Positions 51,625-64,000 of a DNA stretch of 64,000 bases are shown piece after piece. Source of the DNA: Taenia hydatigena (lineage: Eukaryota; Platyhelminthes; Cestoda; Cyclophyllidea; Taeniidae); assembly GCA_036345935.2 (NCBI GenBank), contig JADWOT020000075.1:58001-122000 (forward strand), given 5' to 3'. Positions within the stretch are counted from its first letter, which is position 1; each line of letters begins with the position of its first letter. The notes beneath the pieces are model-generated. The model was not told the origin of the DNA and searched no databases. It worked only from the letters and a program-made list of their open reading frames with translations. The position numbers and the translations under genes were made by a program.

Positions 51625-53420
51625 TTAAATCACAGATTCTTGTATCCGCCTCCAAATTACATCTTGGCACACCCATTCAAATATGTCCCTGCGATTTGTA
51701 ATGTCTTCACCACCATCTTTGACGTGCCATATTCGCCAGTTCATAGGCGCAGTCAATAGAGGAGAGTTATTGGCGAAGCCGAGTTTCTCCGCATAATCCA
51801 TGGAGAGGTTCATCCCACTTTCCTCCTTGTTCCTCTCGTCGTCTATAATTACAATTCCAAATGTGTGCTTGGGCAACAAGGTCCTAAACATGGCCGGTAG
51901 TTCGGTAATAATGTTAGAGCCATGCCTTGGAAACAGTGACAGCTCAAGCACATAGAGTACGCAGTCGAACACGGCAAATTGTGCTTTACTCAGGCATCTC
52001 TCGTACGAGTCGCCACAAAGTACTACATTACCGGTATCCGGAGAAAGATAAAAGATATGTGTCTCAGGGAGGTAACGATGAATCTGAACGTACACTGATG
52101 TGGAACGGATGGAATTTACTATGCTGAGAAATGCGTTGCTGTTAACACGCAATGGATGCACAGGATAAGGTGCTCTACCTCGCTTTGCCAAGATGGAAAT
52201 GTACATAAGGCAGTTGACTGTTTCATACCCACCGTAAGGAGCTCGAATTCGTGAGAACCGAAGGTTAAATTGTAGTTGATTAAAGCGCTGCTCAACGGCT
52301 TTGCAAATGTCTGCTGTGTGCGGAGGTGACGCGTCTGAATACAATGTGGCGTAGACTCGTCTGTCAATCCACTTCTACTTGCTGATGTATGAGTAGGGCG
52401 TTTGTAGGAAGAGAATCCACTCCCAGCTCGGAATCGCTGTGCAAACATTTACTATGTCAGCAACGCCAAGGTATTTGCACAATATTTTAACCAAATCTCG
52501 GCGGAGGTCCGTGATCTTCTTATTTTGCCGTTCCGCCTGAAAGTTGCAATCGGTAATTAACTGACAACTAGGAATAGTCGAAGCAGGATGAGAATGAACT
52601 ATCAAATGCATCATGCTTAATGACATACAAAAAGTAGGAGACACCTAGACCGTAGTTTGCAGTTAAACTGAGGAATTAGTATTTTCCGACAGTCGGGTAG
52701 ACTCAGCTTACCTCCAGCTCCTTGTCGTGATTTCTAATGGGCGCTTTGAAGCTCTCGCAGCGTGAGTGAAAGAGGACTGTGAGATGGACCTCAAATCATC
52801 TTCACCACTGAAAAGCGAGAGCTAATTAACCTTGAGTGCCATTTAAGTGCAGTTCGAACCATGATTACATTAACCAGCGGATGTTGAACCACTCTTTCTC
52901 ATCGTGTGAAATACAGTTAGATTTCCTCAAATCTTTTTGCATATTAAAGACTCGGGACAATTTGAGTAAAAAAGCTTTATTAACCCATAATTAGGCGTAT
53001 CCAGATAAGTGGCTGGCAGCAAAATGTGGTGTACGGGAAGATACTTATCTTAACTTGACTTGAACTGATAGGCTGTTGACAAATATAAAGGTTGGTTTTC
53101 TTGGTCATTGGTGATCCTCGATAGGGTTTACAGCTCAACTAAACCCCGCACTAAAAGATTATTACAGCCCTATAGCTAGCTATGATTGCGCTGAATGTTT
53201 TGCGAAATTTTCGGTCTGTGAACTTATTTTCCAAACTGGAACACACTCTAGCCAGGTTCGTATTGCCACTGAGGGTGGGTGACTTTGACTTCAAGTATCT
53301 CCCTAATCGCATAGAAACATGAAGACCAGCACAAATGCCTCGCATGTGCTTCCTTTTGTCGCTGATTACGTTGTAATGGGTGACGTTGAATGCTGACCAA
53401 GAAAATAAAAAAGGGGCGGA
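51625..53420 (-). pseudogene. FBXO4-like F-box gene, copy 1, with one nonsense codon
   Basis: The main exon, 51625-52536 (304 codons), starts after the acceptor GCAACTTTCAG. It first encodes an F-box (ITDLRRDLVKILCKYLGVAD, then VCTAIPSWEW), then a long domain ending WRIWHVKDGGEDI and EWVCQDVIWRR. The second domain has the spacing of the degenerate small-GTPase-like domain of FBXO4 (YV..., a central LGF/LHL helix, W-x-V-x-D and E-W near the end). FBXO4 is a substrate receptor of SCF ubiquitin ligases that recognises TRF1 and other clients. Codon 54 is TAG (52375-52377), where copy 2 has TGG. An upstream exon ends at 52712 (FKAPIRNHDKELE, donor GTAAGC) and joins in phase 0. A further conserved block at 53190-53410 (MRLGRYLKSKSP) is probably another exon. 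Apart from the TAG the frame is open, so error or read-through cannot be excluded. Confidence 0.68.
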
Positions 53421-56400
53421 ATGTGCAGCAATTGTTTTCGTAACCACAAAAATGACCATAAACCCTACTTAGCGGTGCACTGTTGCGCCACTAGACCCTT
53501 AAATCCATTTAGAATACTGTCCGGGAGCCTAATAATGCACAATTTTACCCTAAGATGGCTTCCAGCACTGCCTAAGCGTTCATTTATATCTCAGTTGACT
53601 GCCACAATAGTCCTGAACTTTATGCAGGAGTCCATGGCGACGCACTTTTACATCCATATAGTTACCGAATCATTTTAAAGCTACGTCGAAACCGCCTTTT
53701 ACTTATTAATCATGTTAATTTATGTCCACATCCTCGCCACTAGGCCTGTTACTGTATTAATGGAATATGAGCCCTGTTCAGAGCCCATTTTCGCGTCATT
53801 CTCTTACGGAATGACTTTGATCCGAGACCTTTGGTTCACTATTTTGGGCTTAGTACTTATTGTTAACCTTGTACTCTGTCTTGAAACATTAGCATGGCAT
53901 TATTTGACTCCCGAAACCGCCTTAATCTGCGTTCATTTCTTTGATTTTTGCCATCTGGCATGGGTCTAATTTCCGTCAGTTATCTCACAAAAAGCCGTGT
54001 AACCATGCCCTAGCATTCACCATTGCGGCATTAGTTTTTCAAATAGGACCTTAAAGTCTGTCCAGAGACAATCATTGTGTCATTCGACTTGCATTGCATG
54101 TTTGGCTCCGAGTTTAGGCTGAGCAAACTTAGTTAGCCGTATTTCTTTCAGTGAGTTGGCTGGCTACTAGGCCATGCTAACAGATAAAATTCTCCCCCCC
54201 CCTCTTTGGATAATATGCATATCCCGTTCAAGCATCATGACTTTAGGAAGGCCAAAGTCTCTGCATTAGCGCAAGAGTGTTGACTTTTACTTAATGCGCT
54301 GCACAGTCTTATTCAATTCAAGCCCCTAAGATCCGTTTCGATTGAGCAAACAGTCCCCTTAATAAAGCTTATAGGCTTCTACATTGGCGTTGGTTACATA
54401 AAATATGACAACTGACAAGTGATTGGCTACCTATCTTGCATGTGTTTTCAACTAAGTAATAACGAGATATCCAGGTCTATATTCTTATACCTGATGAATA
54501 TAGCATATTGAGGCCGTGAAGCAGCTTGATGTTCTAAAAACCAATGCATTGCTAAGATGATTTACTGTCGACGTATATCCGTGTTCAACATACTGGTGCA
54601 AGAGCAACTGGAATTATATCTTTGCCGCTGTTACAAAGTTCAGTCTCTTTGTCCATCGCTAATGCTCTCTTCTACAGCGCCGAGTTTCAATAACATCAAC
54701 TTTTTGCATCAGGATAACTGATACGTCGGCGTCTTTTGAAGCCATTTAATGAAGCCAGATGAAACATTTTGTTCTAAAACGCAGTTTGTCTTGAATCAAA
54801 TCTAACTAACTCAATCGCTTTGCCATCAGCCTATTATTCTTTGTCTGCGACAAAAAAAGAGAAGACCTCGAATTGCATCGCGTGGAGTTGTGCTGAGTTG
54901 ACTAGGCGGGCCACTTTAGAGCATTGGGGCTGACTTAAATGATAACGTATAAGGCGCCTTACTCAGGCTTGTCACAGTCTAGTCTAGGTCGCTAATCTTG
55001 TCTATTCCGATTTGGTCCAAATTTGACAGAGCTAGTCATACCTAGACTTGATTACTGTACCACATTGGACATGAACATTGGGCAAGTTGTTTTGTATCAG
55101 CAGGTCTCCTGACGCTGCCGCTTATTTGAGGCTTTAGAGCATATACGAGACATGAAATGCAGTTGAATCACATCGAATCTAGTGCAAAGAAGAAAGTGAT
55201 TCGATGAATCTTTGGCAAGGGGCAAAGTAGCAGGGACGTTCGGCTGAAAGAGACGAGGGGATAATTGAGATAGAGTTGAAGAGGTGAGAAGTCGTAAGTA
55301 TGGAACTGCGGTGCAGAGTTTTTCATTTCTTGCCTACACTGATTTACCCGCCCACACATCCAACTGTATGACTGAGTAAAGTATGCAGGAATTGGCTTAA
55401 TGAAAAATTTAAATTTTTCCGAACAGGGCACAATAGAAGAGGATGGTCATGGTTTTCCTTTTTCATGCGATTTGCACTGGATGCAAGATGCGATTACATT
55501 GAAAAGGCGCACCCAAATGAAGTGAGGGAGGAAAGTGGCACACAGATGGATCGTGGATAAAAAAAAAGAGATAGCAAGAGCAAATGTGGAAAGAGTAAAT
55601 TATCTTCACAATTGTCTTTACAAAAAGGGAAGACAAGTGTTTGAAAAACATGATATATATTCTTGCTCAGTCAAGCAGTTTATTCTTTGTAAAAATACAT
55701 TGCTCGATTTACCCAATCGACTTTACTTTCCTAGTCCCACATTCTTACACATCCGCCTCTTCACTGCTCCAATCTTAACCGTTTTATCTTTGCCCTAAGC
55801 GCATTGGACTTTCCTTATTTTAACATTTCCTTTCATTGCTGTACTCTCTCAGCTGTCTTTGCTAATACAAAATATTTATGTTTCAGTTAAGCCTACAGTG
55901 ACAGAATCTGTAGCGAGAAATGGAGCAAAAACTCACAGAAGAAAGCAAGCTACTGAATCTCAATTCTGAGCAACTCTCGATCGAAACACATCGACCGCAC
56001 CTACTTGCCCGATTTTACAACTAGAAGTGCTGCCGTCTCTAAATGAAGTAAACAAGCCGCTGATCCTAATTTTTAGAAATTTTGGACCACTATGGATGAA
56101 AACATGCAGAGCTCTGTAGCCTTGCTATTCCCAAGTTCGTTGCCGACGTGGGATCATTACGCTGTCAGGCGATTACAGAATGAAACCCACCACTAAGTCT
56201 TCATATTGATCGAAGCCAAATCAAAATTATACATTTATGCGATGTCGCAACTTTCTTTGCCAAAACTGGCTTTCCGCATATCAAACGCGCCAAAATTACC
56301 TGATTTGTGGACAAGAACTGCCATAGGCAATTACAGGAGGAAGCAAAATGCTGAGCTCCATTTCTGACCGGTTTTGGAATAAAAAGGGGGAGAAAAGATT

Positions 56401-59400
56401 TTTGCTCTATACTTACTGTTAGAAGCATTTACAGAACAAAGCATGCATATAACTTTAAACTTGGATCAATTTTGGTCACTGAGGTACCCGATTGTTCGAG
56501 AGTGAGCGTTTGTGCACCACCAGTTATCATTGCCAACCCAGGCATTCTATCATCGGCCAAACCTTACGTTTACATTTTGGTTCGAGAACTACTGTAAGTA
56601 ATTACTAAGTGAAATAAGCTGCTATGTCATATTTCTGATCCTATGTGCTTGAGTTATTTTAGCTTTCCTTACCAGGTCTAAATTATTTTGCACAACACGG
56701 GGAATAACACATCTGCAAGCGGTGAAAGGAAAAGCTAACATATGATGTTCAGTCTCAGTTAATTATAAATTAGAATGAACAAAATTGGGCGCATTGTAAT
56801 ATCAGCGCACCCTGGGTATTTGTTAATACGCACCCTTAATACAGCTGCATGGCAGAAAACATAGTTTCGAGAGGGAACCAACGTTTTGGCACCGTAGCGA
56901 TTTAATAATCAGGGCTTTATTAAATAACCTTAAGACCAAAGTGGGGAACACTTAGAGTGCAGTACACTTAAGCTAGTTTGCAATTGCGTTACTTGTCTAA
57001 TTCTCTACGCATACGCTGATCTAAGCTACCAGTCGAAACTTAATTCCATTCTGACCTTTCCGATGGTGGCAGATCGCGATGAGTAGCTCGCAATTAAATC
57101 CGTTTCTCGCTTCAAACTATAACCTTATAGCCAGTAAATAACTTGGATTGACCAACATTTTACTCGCATTTTACCGGTGTGGGTACTATAGCGGTTCGTA
57201 TGACGCAAATGTACTGTGCATTAATGGTTAACATTTTCGGAATAAACGGTAAAGTTTAGATGTTTTAGTAAATGGCTACTGCTAGTTCATGCACTACAAA
57301 CATGGTCAAAAGCCGTAAAGTGCAATTAATTCTTTTCTGAGTTATGTGCAAATTAATGCTCAAGGCAGAATCCGGATGTTGAATTACTCGTTAAAGGTCT
57401 CACGATTAGCAAATTATGCTCCAGTCAAACGCGACACATCCCAGCAAAATTTGTGTCTTATAAATTCATTATTACCAAGCAATTCCCAATAAGTAGGATA
57501 AGCGTTTGAGGAAATAAGGCCCACTTCTGCCAAGATCACGACATTCTGGTGCAGCAACGGATCCAGTCCGCCAACTGGGTGGAAGGCAATTACCGCTGAT
57601 GACATCGAAAATGGTTAGGGATTTAATTGACTTAATGACCTGATTCACACAGCAAAATATGCAGTCGGCAGGCGACGTGTTTCTTAGAACTACAAAAGAT
57701 GCTTGATACATTGCTCTTAGCATTCAAAACCAAATGGCCAAATTTCATCAAAATGCTTGGAATAAAATCTATCACCTGTCACACGAGCGCACTTATATCC
57801 ATTAAAATCTCTTAGTTCTATTCTGCTCTTTTCTGTTTTTTAAAAAAAAGAGACAACAACGACTCTTGTTCATTCTTCTCAAATATCACCCCTTCTTTAA
57901 ATCTAGAATTGGGCTTTTTAGCTCCATTACAGATAAAGCTTACATTTATCATCATTTGACAATGTTGTAGCGCTACTAAGCACTCTTTTGCACGAATCTG
58001 TACTGAAGCCATTGAAGCCAGAGCAATTACCATGGCCGTCACCTCCAAATTTGGGTAGAAGCCTCGGAATTTCGATGAGCAGCAACAGTACCTTGATGTG
58101 CATTCCCTTTTCTGTAATGATTATGGTTGCATTAATTATAAATACGTCTAAACCGAATATCCTTTACCATCAATGTTCTTTATAGTCAGAAAAGGGAAAA
58201 GCGACACAAGACTTGGCCTCCTTTCCTATTTCTTGTAAGTAATGAGATAATGTTGAATTGCAAAACTTTGTCTAAGCACCATTCTAGCACTTTTGGACAA
58301 CATCTACCAGCTGTGTGAATTCCTCTTCACAGAACTACTTTTATTAGTGCCTGCGATCACGTCCAAAGTGTTTATTTGTGGATTCATTAACTTGTCAATC
58401 TCTCACCTAGGCCAAAATCTCCTACTCGTCTTAACCAAAAAACTTTTTAAATGTTGATGCGTGCCATCTCACCCTTGATACAAACTTTTTTGAGGACTTT
58501 ACTCCACAAGAGGTTAGATCCATATGCAAGGATAAAGAAAATGTACATTTCGCAAACTCTACTTTCTGATAAAGAGGAAGTATAACGGTTAAACTAATGG
58601 CAGAGCGACTGAACAGATAAACATTCAGTTTTGTTAAATATCTACTTCGCCTTTTAGCTTCGCACCACTTTCTACTCACTCACTTGTTAATCCCATACTG
58701 CATACGCTTAACTATGCACTTGCACTATCCTAACGGCCATCTATGCAACACGATTCTAGCCTCCATGCAGGATCCGTCTTTATTCGCGACTGTCACAATC
58801 CATTCTACGCATTTTATGCTTATTTATCCATTTCCTTTACATTTACTATTCGTAACTGCATGTGCAAAGTTTTTTAAAAATCTGCTGAGTCTACTACTTG
58901 GCCGTTACACATTATGTTCTAGTTGGCAAGTACCATCGTCTGAGTTGGTCATAAGTGCTTAGATTATCTTCTCCCATGTCCCGTCTCATCCTTGGAACTT
59001 CCATTTTAAGCATCCCGGGGCGACATTTTATACCTTGATAGTTCCTATAGGCCTTTAAATTCACGAACTGCATTTATTCAAAATTACTTAACATTTATGT
59101 AGCCTTACCTCCTAGCCCCTTCATTTGCCTGACCTTGGCTCATTTTTTGAATTTCAATGACCAAATATTAGTTGCAACCTTCGTACCGCTGATCTCGTTA
59201 GCTAATCCCACTAGCGGAGCTTAAGTCCGTTTCGTTCAAAACTGTACCGAGTTTCACTTTACAGTTAAAACAAATCTGTTAATGCAAAAATAATGTTGCA
59301 CAAGTAAGGATTAGTGCAGCCAAATCAGAAATGAAATGTCCTCGAACTTGCTACTTAAAAGTTAAATATATTGGTGTACACGGGTTATCAAGATTATCAG

Positions 59401-60549
59401 GTATCATCAATAAACTTTTCCTATTAATCGTCAACTGGTAGAGTTTGCGGGTTCGTCAGGCGCCAAAAGGTCCCACATACTTCGTGTAATTCTAAGCGCA
59501 GAACATATATCGCATCGACTCTTGAGAAGTGCCTGCGATTACCTTAACTCGTGCATTGCAGGACATATCCATGGGTCATGATCTCTGGACAGTCCCATCA
59601 TTTGGGCCTTGAGATTCTTTCCTCGCAATTTTCCCTCGATCCAGGCTACAATCAGCCTATTAGCCTGAGAAACTGCCAAAAATGTTATTGAGCAGTTTAG
59701 CTAGATGCGTCAATCTCTTTACCTAATCAGGGGTGTCTTAATTATGCCACTTTGCTGCAACGAGGGTGCCTCACTTTCGGACTGAAGTCGCATTCCTTTT
59801 AGAGACGACTCGTCTCTATTCTTGTTGGCCTGAGTGCCGAATCTACCATCTCGGAGGTTTATAAATGACAAGGAATAGGTCACAAAAAGGGTTTTTGGAC
59901 TACATTCTCAGACATCTGCACAAATCGACAGACAACGGACCTCAAAGTACCCATACGTCTACATTTCGAGAGATGAAATCATACCATGCACATGATTTAG
60001 CCTGCTAACCAACAAACTGACACTCATGTTTAGAGCTAACAAGCTTCCGTCCCATCCATTAAGTGTTTGGCCAGTAGGAAAAGACATAATCTACACTTCC
60101 ATTATGGTCTTTATCGCTTGCAACGAAACAATGAGTCCCGCTATAACAAAAGGCGAGATTGTCAAAATCTGATGCCATGCAAGAAGGCAACTTTAATTTA
60201 GCTTGATAGTAATATTGAATTGCTAAGCATCAAACGCCATGTAATCAAAATCAAAAGCCTTAGCTCTAGGCATTGGCTACTCTATTTGAGTTATCCAAAT
60301 ATTATAGAAGTTCTATGGATGCCCTTGGTGGTTTCTTGTCTGCTACATTAGTAGATAACACGTCGTTTGCCGAAACTCGCTACGAGTTCGAAGACCAGAC
60401 TAGCAAGTAAACGTGGAGCCCTTACGAGCGTTATTGCATCTGAATATATTTCAATATATTCATAAGTAAACAGCGTGAAGCAATGCAAGAATCAGGTTCT
60501 TTATTTTTTTGAATTTTTGGGAACGAGTTTTATTTATTTTACATTGTTC
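53421..60549. other. Spacer between the two F-box copies, no supported gene except repeats
   Basis: The spacer contains a dispersed repeat copy at 54.93-55.44 kb, a nine-C run at 54194-54202 and an 18-bp AT palindrome near 55405 (arms GAAAAATTT / AAATTTTTC). A hydrophobic plus-strand frame at 53712-53969 (for example LWFTILGLVLIVNLVLCLET) looks membrane-like but has no splice or family support. Confidence 0.4.
54930..55440 (-). repeat. Dispersed repeat family, inverted copy
   Basis: Read on the minus strand it gives TTTTTCATTAAGCCAATTCC, a variable stretch, GCACCGCAGTTCCATACTTA, ACTTCTCACCTCTTCAACTC, then AATAAGCGGCAGCGTCAGG, CTTGCCCAATGTTCATG and GTATGACTAGCTCTGTCAAA. The first half matches the 17.5 kb copy best and the second half the 35.7 kb copy, which ties those two together as one family. 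Confidence 0.6.
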
Positions 60550-60933
60550 TTAAAGGACATCGTTTTGCTCAAAATTCAGGTCTGTTCCAAAATTAGGCAC
60601 GTCTTCAGTGCTTATCCACGGTACTCCTTCACAACGTAGCCTTGCCCTTCCTACCATTCGGCACAACTAGCAACTTTTTTAGCAATTGATGGCTTCTTTA
60701 GGACTGGCAAAGAAATGATGCAATCATTACGTTCCAACTTTTGCATGTAATTGGCAATGAACACCAAAGGCATTAGTAGGCATTTTGACCCAATATTCTT
60801 TGAGGGATAGCGTCTCGGTGTAAGATTCACATACTTCCCGGATGCTGTTGGTAGGAGCGATGTCAAACCCGAAAGCGTCAAACGTATCTTCGCTGTTTTA
60901 GGTACTGCGACGGACAAGTCTCTTAAACAAACA
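60550..60933 (-). pseudogene. Probable terminal exon of an unknown gene with a one-base frameshift
   Basis: A long pyrimidine tract (TCCTTTCCTTCTTCCTTTCC, continuing to GCGCTCAG) precedes the exon. The first frame runs to a TAG at 60651 and includes SGKYVNLTPRRYPSKN and LPVLKKPSIAKKVASCAEW. Directly after it the +1 frame continues in coding style (VGRARLRCEGVPWISTEDVP, then a tail rich in D, N and E) to a TAA at 60550, and overlapping AATAAA signals follow at about 60529-60538. One missing G near 60650 would explain the break. The frame also extends upstream to an ATG at 61016, but the tract suggests an intron there. The family is not recognised. Confidence 0.38.
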
Positions 60934-61016
60934 CTGAGCGCAATATGAAAGATGTGGAAAGGAAGAAGGAAAGGAGAATGGATTTCTTCACGAGCCTTGT
61001 TTGGCGATGCGGCCAT

Positions 61017-62423
61017 GTATAGTACTGTCCTCTCATGACTGAGTTAGTGATTTGGTGGATGCGATGCGTCGAAAGGGTCAAGTTTGCACTCGCAATCGTA
61101 GGAAATAGTTTAATGGTTCAACGAAAGCCCGTGAACCTCGACTGGTATCAGTACTCCTCAAATTGCTATACCCTTCATACTAGCTCAGTTAAGTACTCGG
61201 AATAAAACTAGTACAAACAAAAACATTGAATTTTTCCCCGAATTCCTACTTTTCTGTCTTCGATTCGCAAATTGTTTGTGCCACGAAGGCAGTATATTTC
61301 GCAGTCTGCTGGTTTGTTAGTAAAGTTAGCTTAAAGTAATTATTTTGAGGCTTTTAGACGCTTGCAGCGTACAAGAATTTGCAGCGAAATCCGAAGGTGG
61401 CGGAACCGTAGACAATGTCGAAAACACATCTTTCGGATCCGCTAAGTACAATTTATTGCCATTGCTTGTGAGTAAAAAGTCATTACTAATTGGAAAGCAT
61501 TAAAGCTGTAATGTGATTATCTTTATTTATAAAATAAATCCGCTTGGTTTATCGCAGCTTTGCTGTTATTGATAACTGCCTGCTTTTTAACATTGGTTGC
61601 AAATTTAAAGCAAACGGGAACCATAACGACCACGCTTTCGAATTCGCGCGACTACACTTTTTCTCTTTAGATGGATATTCAAAACATTGTTTTAAATACG
61701 ACTGTGGAGCACATGCAGTGAAGCACACCAGATTTGCGAATGAGACATATATGCTTGACTAACAAAAGGAAATTGGACTGCTGCTGTGGCTCAGAAAACA
61801 GCCAACCCACTGAAGACAAAGTGGTGCAATAGTGTACTCAGGGACATGGACTAAAGCCACTGCGAAGGACAAATGGCGCGAAGCACACTTCTGAACAGAG
61901 ATTTATTTCATTGCGGAGGTCAAGTGGCGCAAATGTAGGCCACTGGACAGAAAATAATGTCATTTTTGTGGAACATATCAGTTAACAACAGATTGCTAAA
62001 CGCGATTTTAGGCTACTGAGATGTCAAATAAGGAAATAGTAAAGTCCTGGATAGGTTTAGGGGCCAATTGCGTCAAAGGTCAGCATTGAAGCTCTGTTTA
62101 TGCAACGATTAGCCACAGGAATTAATTCGGGGTCATCTTGGTAGTCAAAGTTGGTAGACTGCTGGACAGAACTAAAGCTTATTATACAGATTATATGTAG
62201 CAATTGTGAAGGCTTAGGGAGTGTTATAATACATTACATAAGCCAGTGATGCAATGATGAAGCACTAACTATGGCTTGACATCATTGCAGATGTAAAAGC
62301 ACTGTCGTAGTTAGGCTCTGCATAAAATAAGAGCTTTTTAAAATCGTATGGCAAGAATGAGACCTCGGATAGGGCATAGTTGAGGTCAAGCAACAAATCG
62401 CTGCTGCTCCCACCGCTTTCCTT
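61017..62423. other. Interval upstream of F-box copy 2
   Basis: No gene is supported. A minus-strand frame at 62265-62543 (including SSSDLLLDLNYALSEVSFLP) overlaps the conserved block of F-box copy 2 on the other strand and is probably its shadow or chance. Upstream exons of the 60.55-60.93 kb unit may lie here but were not identified. Confidence 0.35.
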
Positions 62424-64000
62424 TGTCAACTTCCAGCGTTGGTCACCACAACCTAATCTGCCGTGAAGGACAACATCCACGAGCCAATGATGCCAACTAC
62501 CCAATTTCATTGAGGTTAGGGAGATATTTGAAGGTGAAGTCACCTAGTCCCATTGACAATCCTGCACTATGTCAAGTATTGCCCAGTTTGAGAAATGGAT
62601 TTAGGGACATGAAATTTTGCTAGCCACGAGGCGTATCTATGGCTAGACATAAAGATAGAATCAATATGATGGTATGAAATCTAGGTAAAGTTAAGACGTT
62701 ATTTGGATTATATAATATTTGCCTGTTTCTTTTCGTAAATTCTCAGGTACACACCTTGGTCATTCAAACCTACTCCCCCAACATAAGCAACATGAACTTC
62801 CGTTCCTATATCTGCTGCCATTTTAGTAGAATTAATTGGATTTTAAGTTCACTTGATTGACTATGACAAAAATCACCTTTGATCAGCACACCATCCGCCC
62901 AAAACACAGTTCATATGAATATTCCCCTTACAACGTGTTTCTTCGCTAGCTACCAATGCTAGATGCGCCTAATTATGAGTCCCTTCCAGACCCGTTTCCT
63001 TTGCATAAACTCTTCGGAAATTCAAATGCGCTTTTTTACTTGCAAATTCACATCTGCAAGTAAATGTGACCACTTCTTGAACTGCATTTAAGTGGAATTC
63101 GCAGAGTTGATTATCTCTCCCACCTCAACGGTAAGGACGACTTGTGGTAACTCATCCACTCGAACTTCACTCATTTTATGAGAAGTTCAAGGCGTTTGTC
63201 AGAAATCGCAAAATGGAGCTGGAAGTAAGTTACACCTCTCAGCTAATCTCTCGTTCCATTCATCAAGCCGATGTTAGACATCCTCTGCTTTCATGAATTG
63301 TCAAGTAAGATACATAAAGACGTTCACGCTCGTTTTGAGTATAATAGTTCCACTCGTCAGTTAACCGATGGATGCATTTTACAGGTGAGATCGCACGATA
63401 AGAAGATCACGGACCTCTGTCGAGAATTAGTTGAAATATTGTGCAAATACCTTGGTGTTGCTGACATAGTAAGTGTGTGCACAGCAATTCCAAGCTAGGA
63501 GTGGATTCTCTTCCTACAAGCGCCGTACTCATACGTCAATAAGTGGAAGTGGATTGACAAACGAGCCTACACAACACTGCTTCAGACTTGCTGATTATGC
63601 GCACTGCGGATATCTGCAAAGCCGTTGAACAGCACTTCAGTCAAATGCAATTCGACCTTCAATTTCCATTAATTCGAGCTCCTCGTGAAGCGTATGAAAG
63701 AGTCACCTGCCTCCTATTTCCTTCTACCTTGACAATAGGAGAGGACGTTTTCTGTCCCGCGCATCCGTTGCAGCTAGACACTCATTTCTTTTTAAACATT
63801 GTGAATTCCACCAGCCCTACATCGGTACGCGTTCAAACAATGAATCACCCTCCTTCATCAAATGCTTATTATTGTTCTCTGACACCTATGGAATTTCAAC
63901 TTGTCAGCAGAGAACTGGAGAGGAGCCTGAGTAGTCCAAAAGCACATTTTGCCGCATTCGACTGCATTCTCTATGTACTAAAGCTTTCACTGCTTGCGGC
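62424..64000 (+). pseudogene. FBXO4-like F-box gene, copy 2, with a nonsense codon and a frameshift, cut by the window end
   Basis: This is a diverged copy of the 51.6-53.4 kb locus in opposite orientation. Conserved blocks in order are 62424-62623 (LRLGRYLKVKSP), an exon ending 63224 (FKAFVRNRKMELE, donor GTAAGT), and the F-box exon from 63385 after the acceptor TGCATTTTACAG (ITDLCRELVEILCKYLGVAD). TAG at 63496-63498 replaces the TGG found in copy 1. One base is missing near 63580, after which the frame resumes and stays open from 63597 to 64000 (ADICKAVEQHFSQMQFDLQF, then FAAFDCILYVLKLSL), covering the first half of the GTPase-like domain. The first conserved block ends at a TAG at 62621 where copy 1 stays open. 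The rest lies beyond the window. Many substitutions relative to copy 1 are conservative, so both copies were under selection for a time. Confidence 0.68.

Noticed and set aside
57414..57723. Minus-strand LPPSWRTGSV, resembling the LINE reverse-transcriptase LP..W motif
   Set aside because: The following conserved RT segments are absent and the match is one short phrase.

Overview
The window looks like nuclear DNA of a cestode flatworm, most likely a taeniid (Taenia, Hydatigera or Echinococcus) or a close cyclophyllidean relative. The main evidence is an exon at 14771-15091 (minus strand) that reads as the fibronectin-III body of the EG95/TSOL15/16/18/45W oncosphere antigen family. Two copies of a matching signal-peptide exon lie near 44.5 and 45.8 kb. 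The DNA is moderately AT-rich, coding sequence is in short exons with canonical GT-AG introns, and there are no operons, Shine-Dalgarno sites or long open frames. No prokaryotic or viral feature was seen.

Layout. 0-14 kb: mostly unrecognised non-coding DNA, with a possible gene end at the left edge. 14.2-16.9 kb: the EG95-like gene (minus strand) plus possible relics of further copies. 17-24 kb: intergenic, with a few isolated candidate exons. 24.1-25.94 kb: a complete five-exon nitrobindin-like gene (minus strand), the best-supported gene here; one of its introns appears to be GC-AG. 26-32 kb: mostly non-coding, with two unassigned candidate exons at 29.65-30.09 kb and a possible Gypsy fossil at 27.3 kb. 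32-36.5 kb: a cluster of copies of a dispersed repeat family whose other members are at 17.5 and 55 kb. 43.1-45.95 kb: a canonical FN3 exon with one stop codon, preceded upstream by a 1.2-kb tandem duplication carrying two alternative signal-peptide first exons. 48.7-49.05 kb: a Ty3/Gypsy integrase fossil.

51.6-53.4 kb (minus strand) and 62.4-64.0 kb (plus strand) hold two diverged, divergently oriented copies of an FBXO4-like gene (F-box plus degenerate small-GTPase-like domain). Each copy is broken, at different places. Between them, at 60.55-60.93 kb, is a probable terminal exon of an unknown gene with a one-base frameshift.

Functional picture: a secreted FN3 antigen family, a cytosolic haem/NO-binding beta-barrel, and duplicated substrate receptors of SCF ubiquitin ligases. 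These look like independent neighbours rather than one pathway. Several exons carry a single lesion in otherwise conserved sequence, so real decay must be separated from consensus error. All exon models were read by eye from splice sites, phase and remembered family patterns; no search was run.
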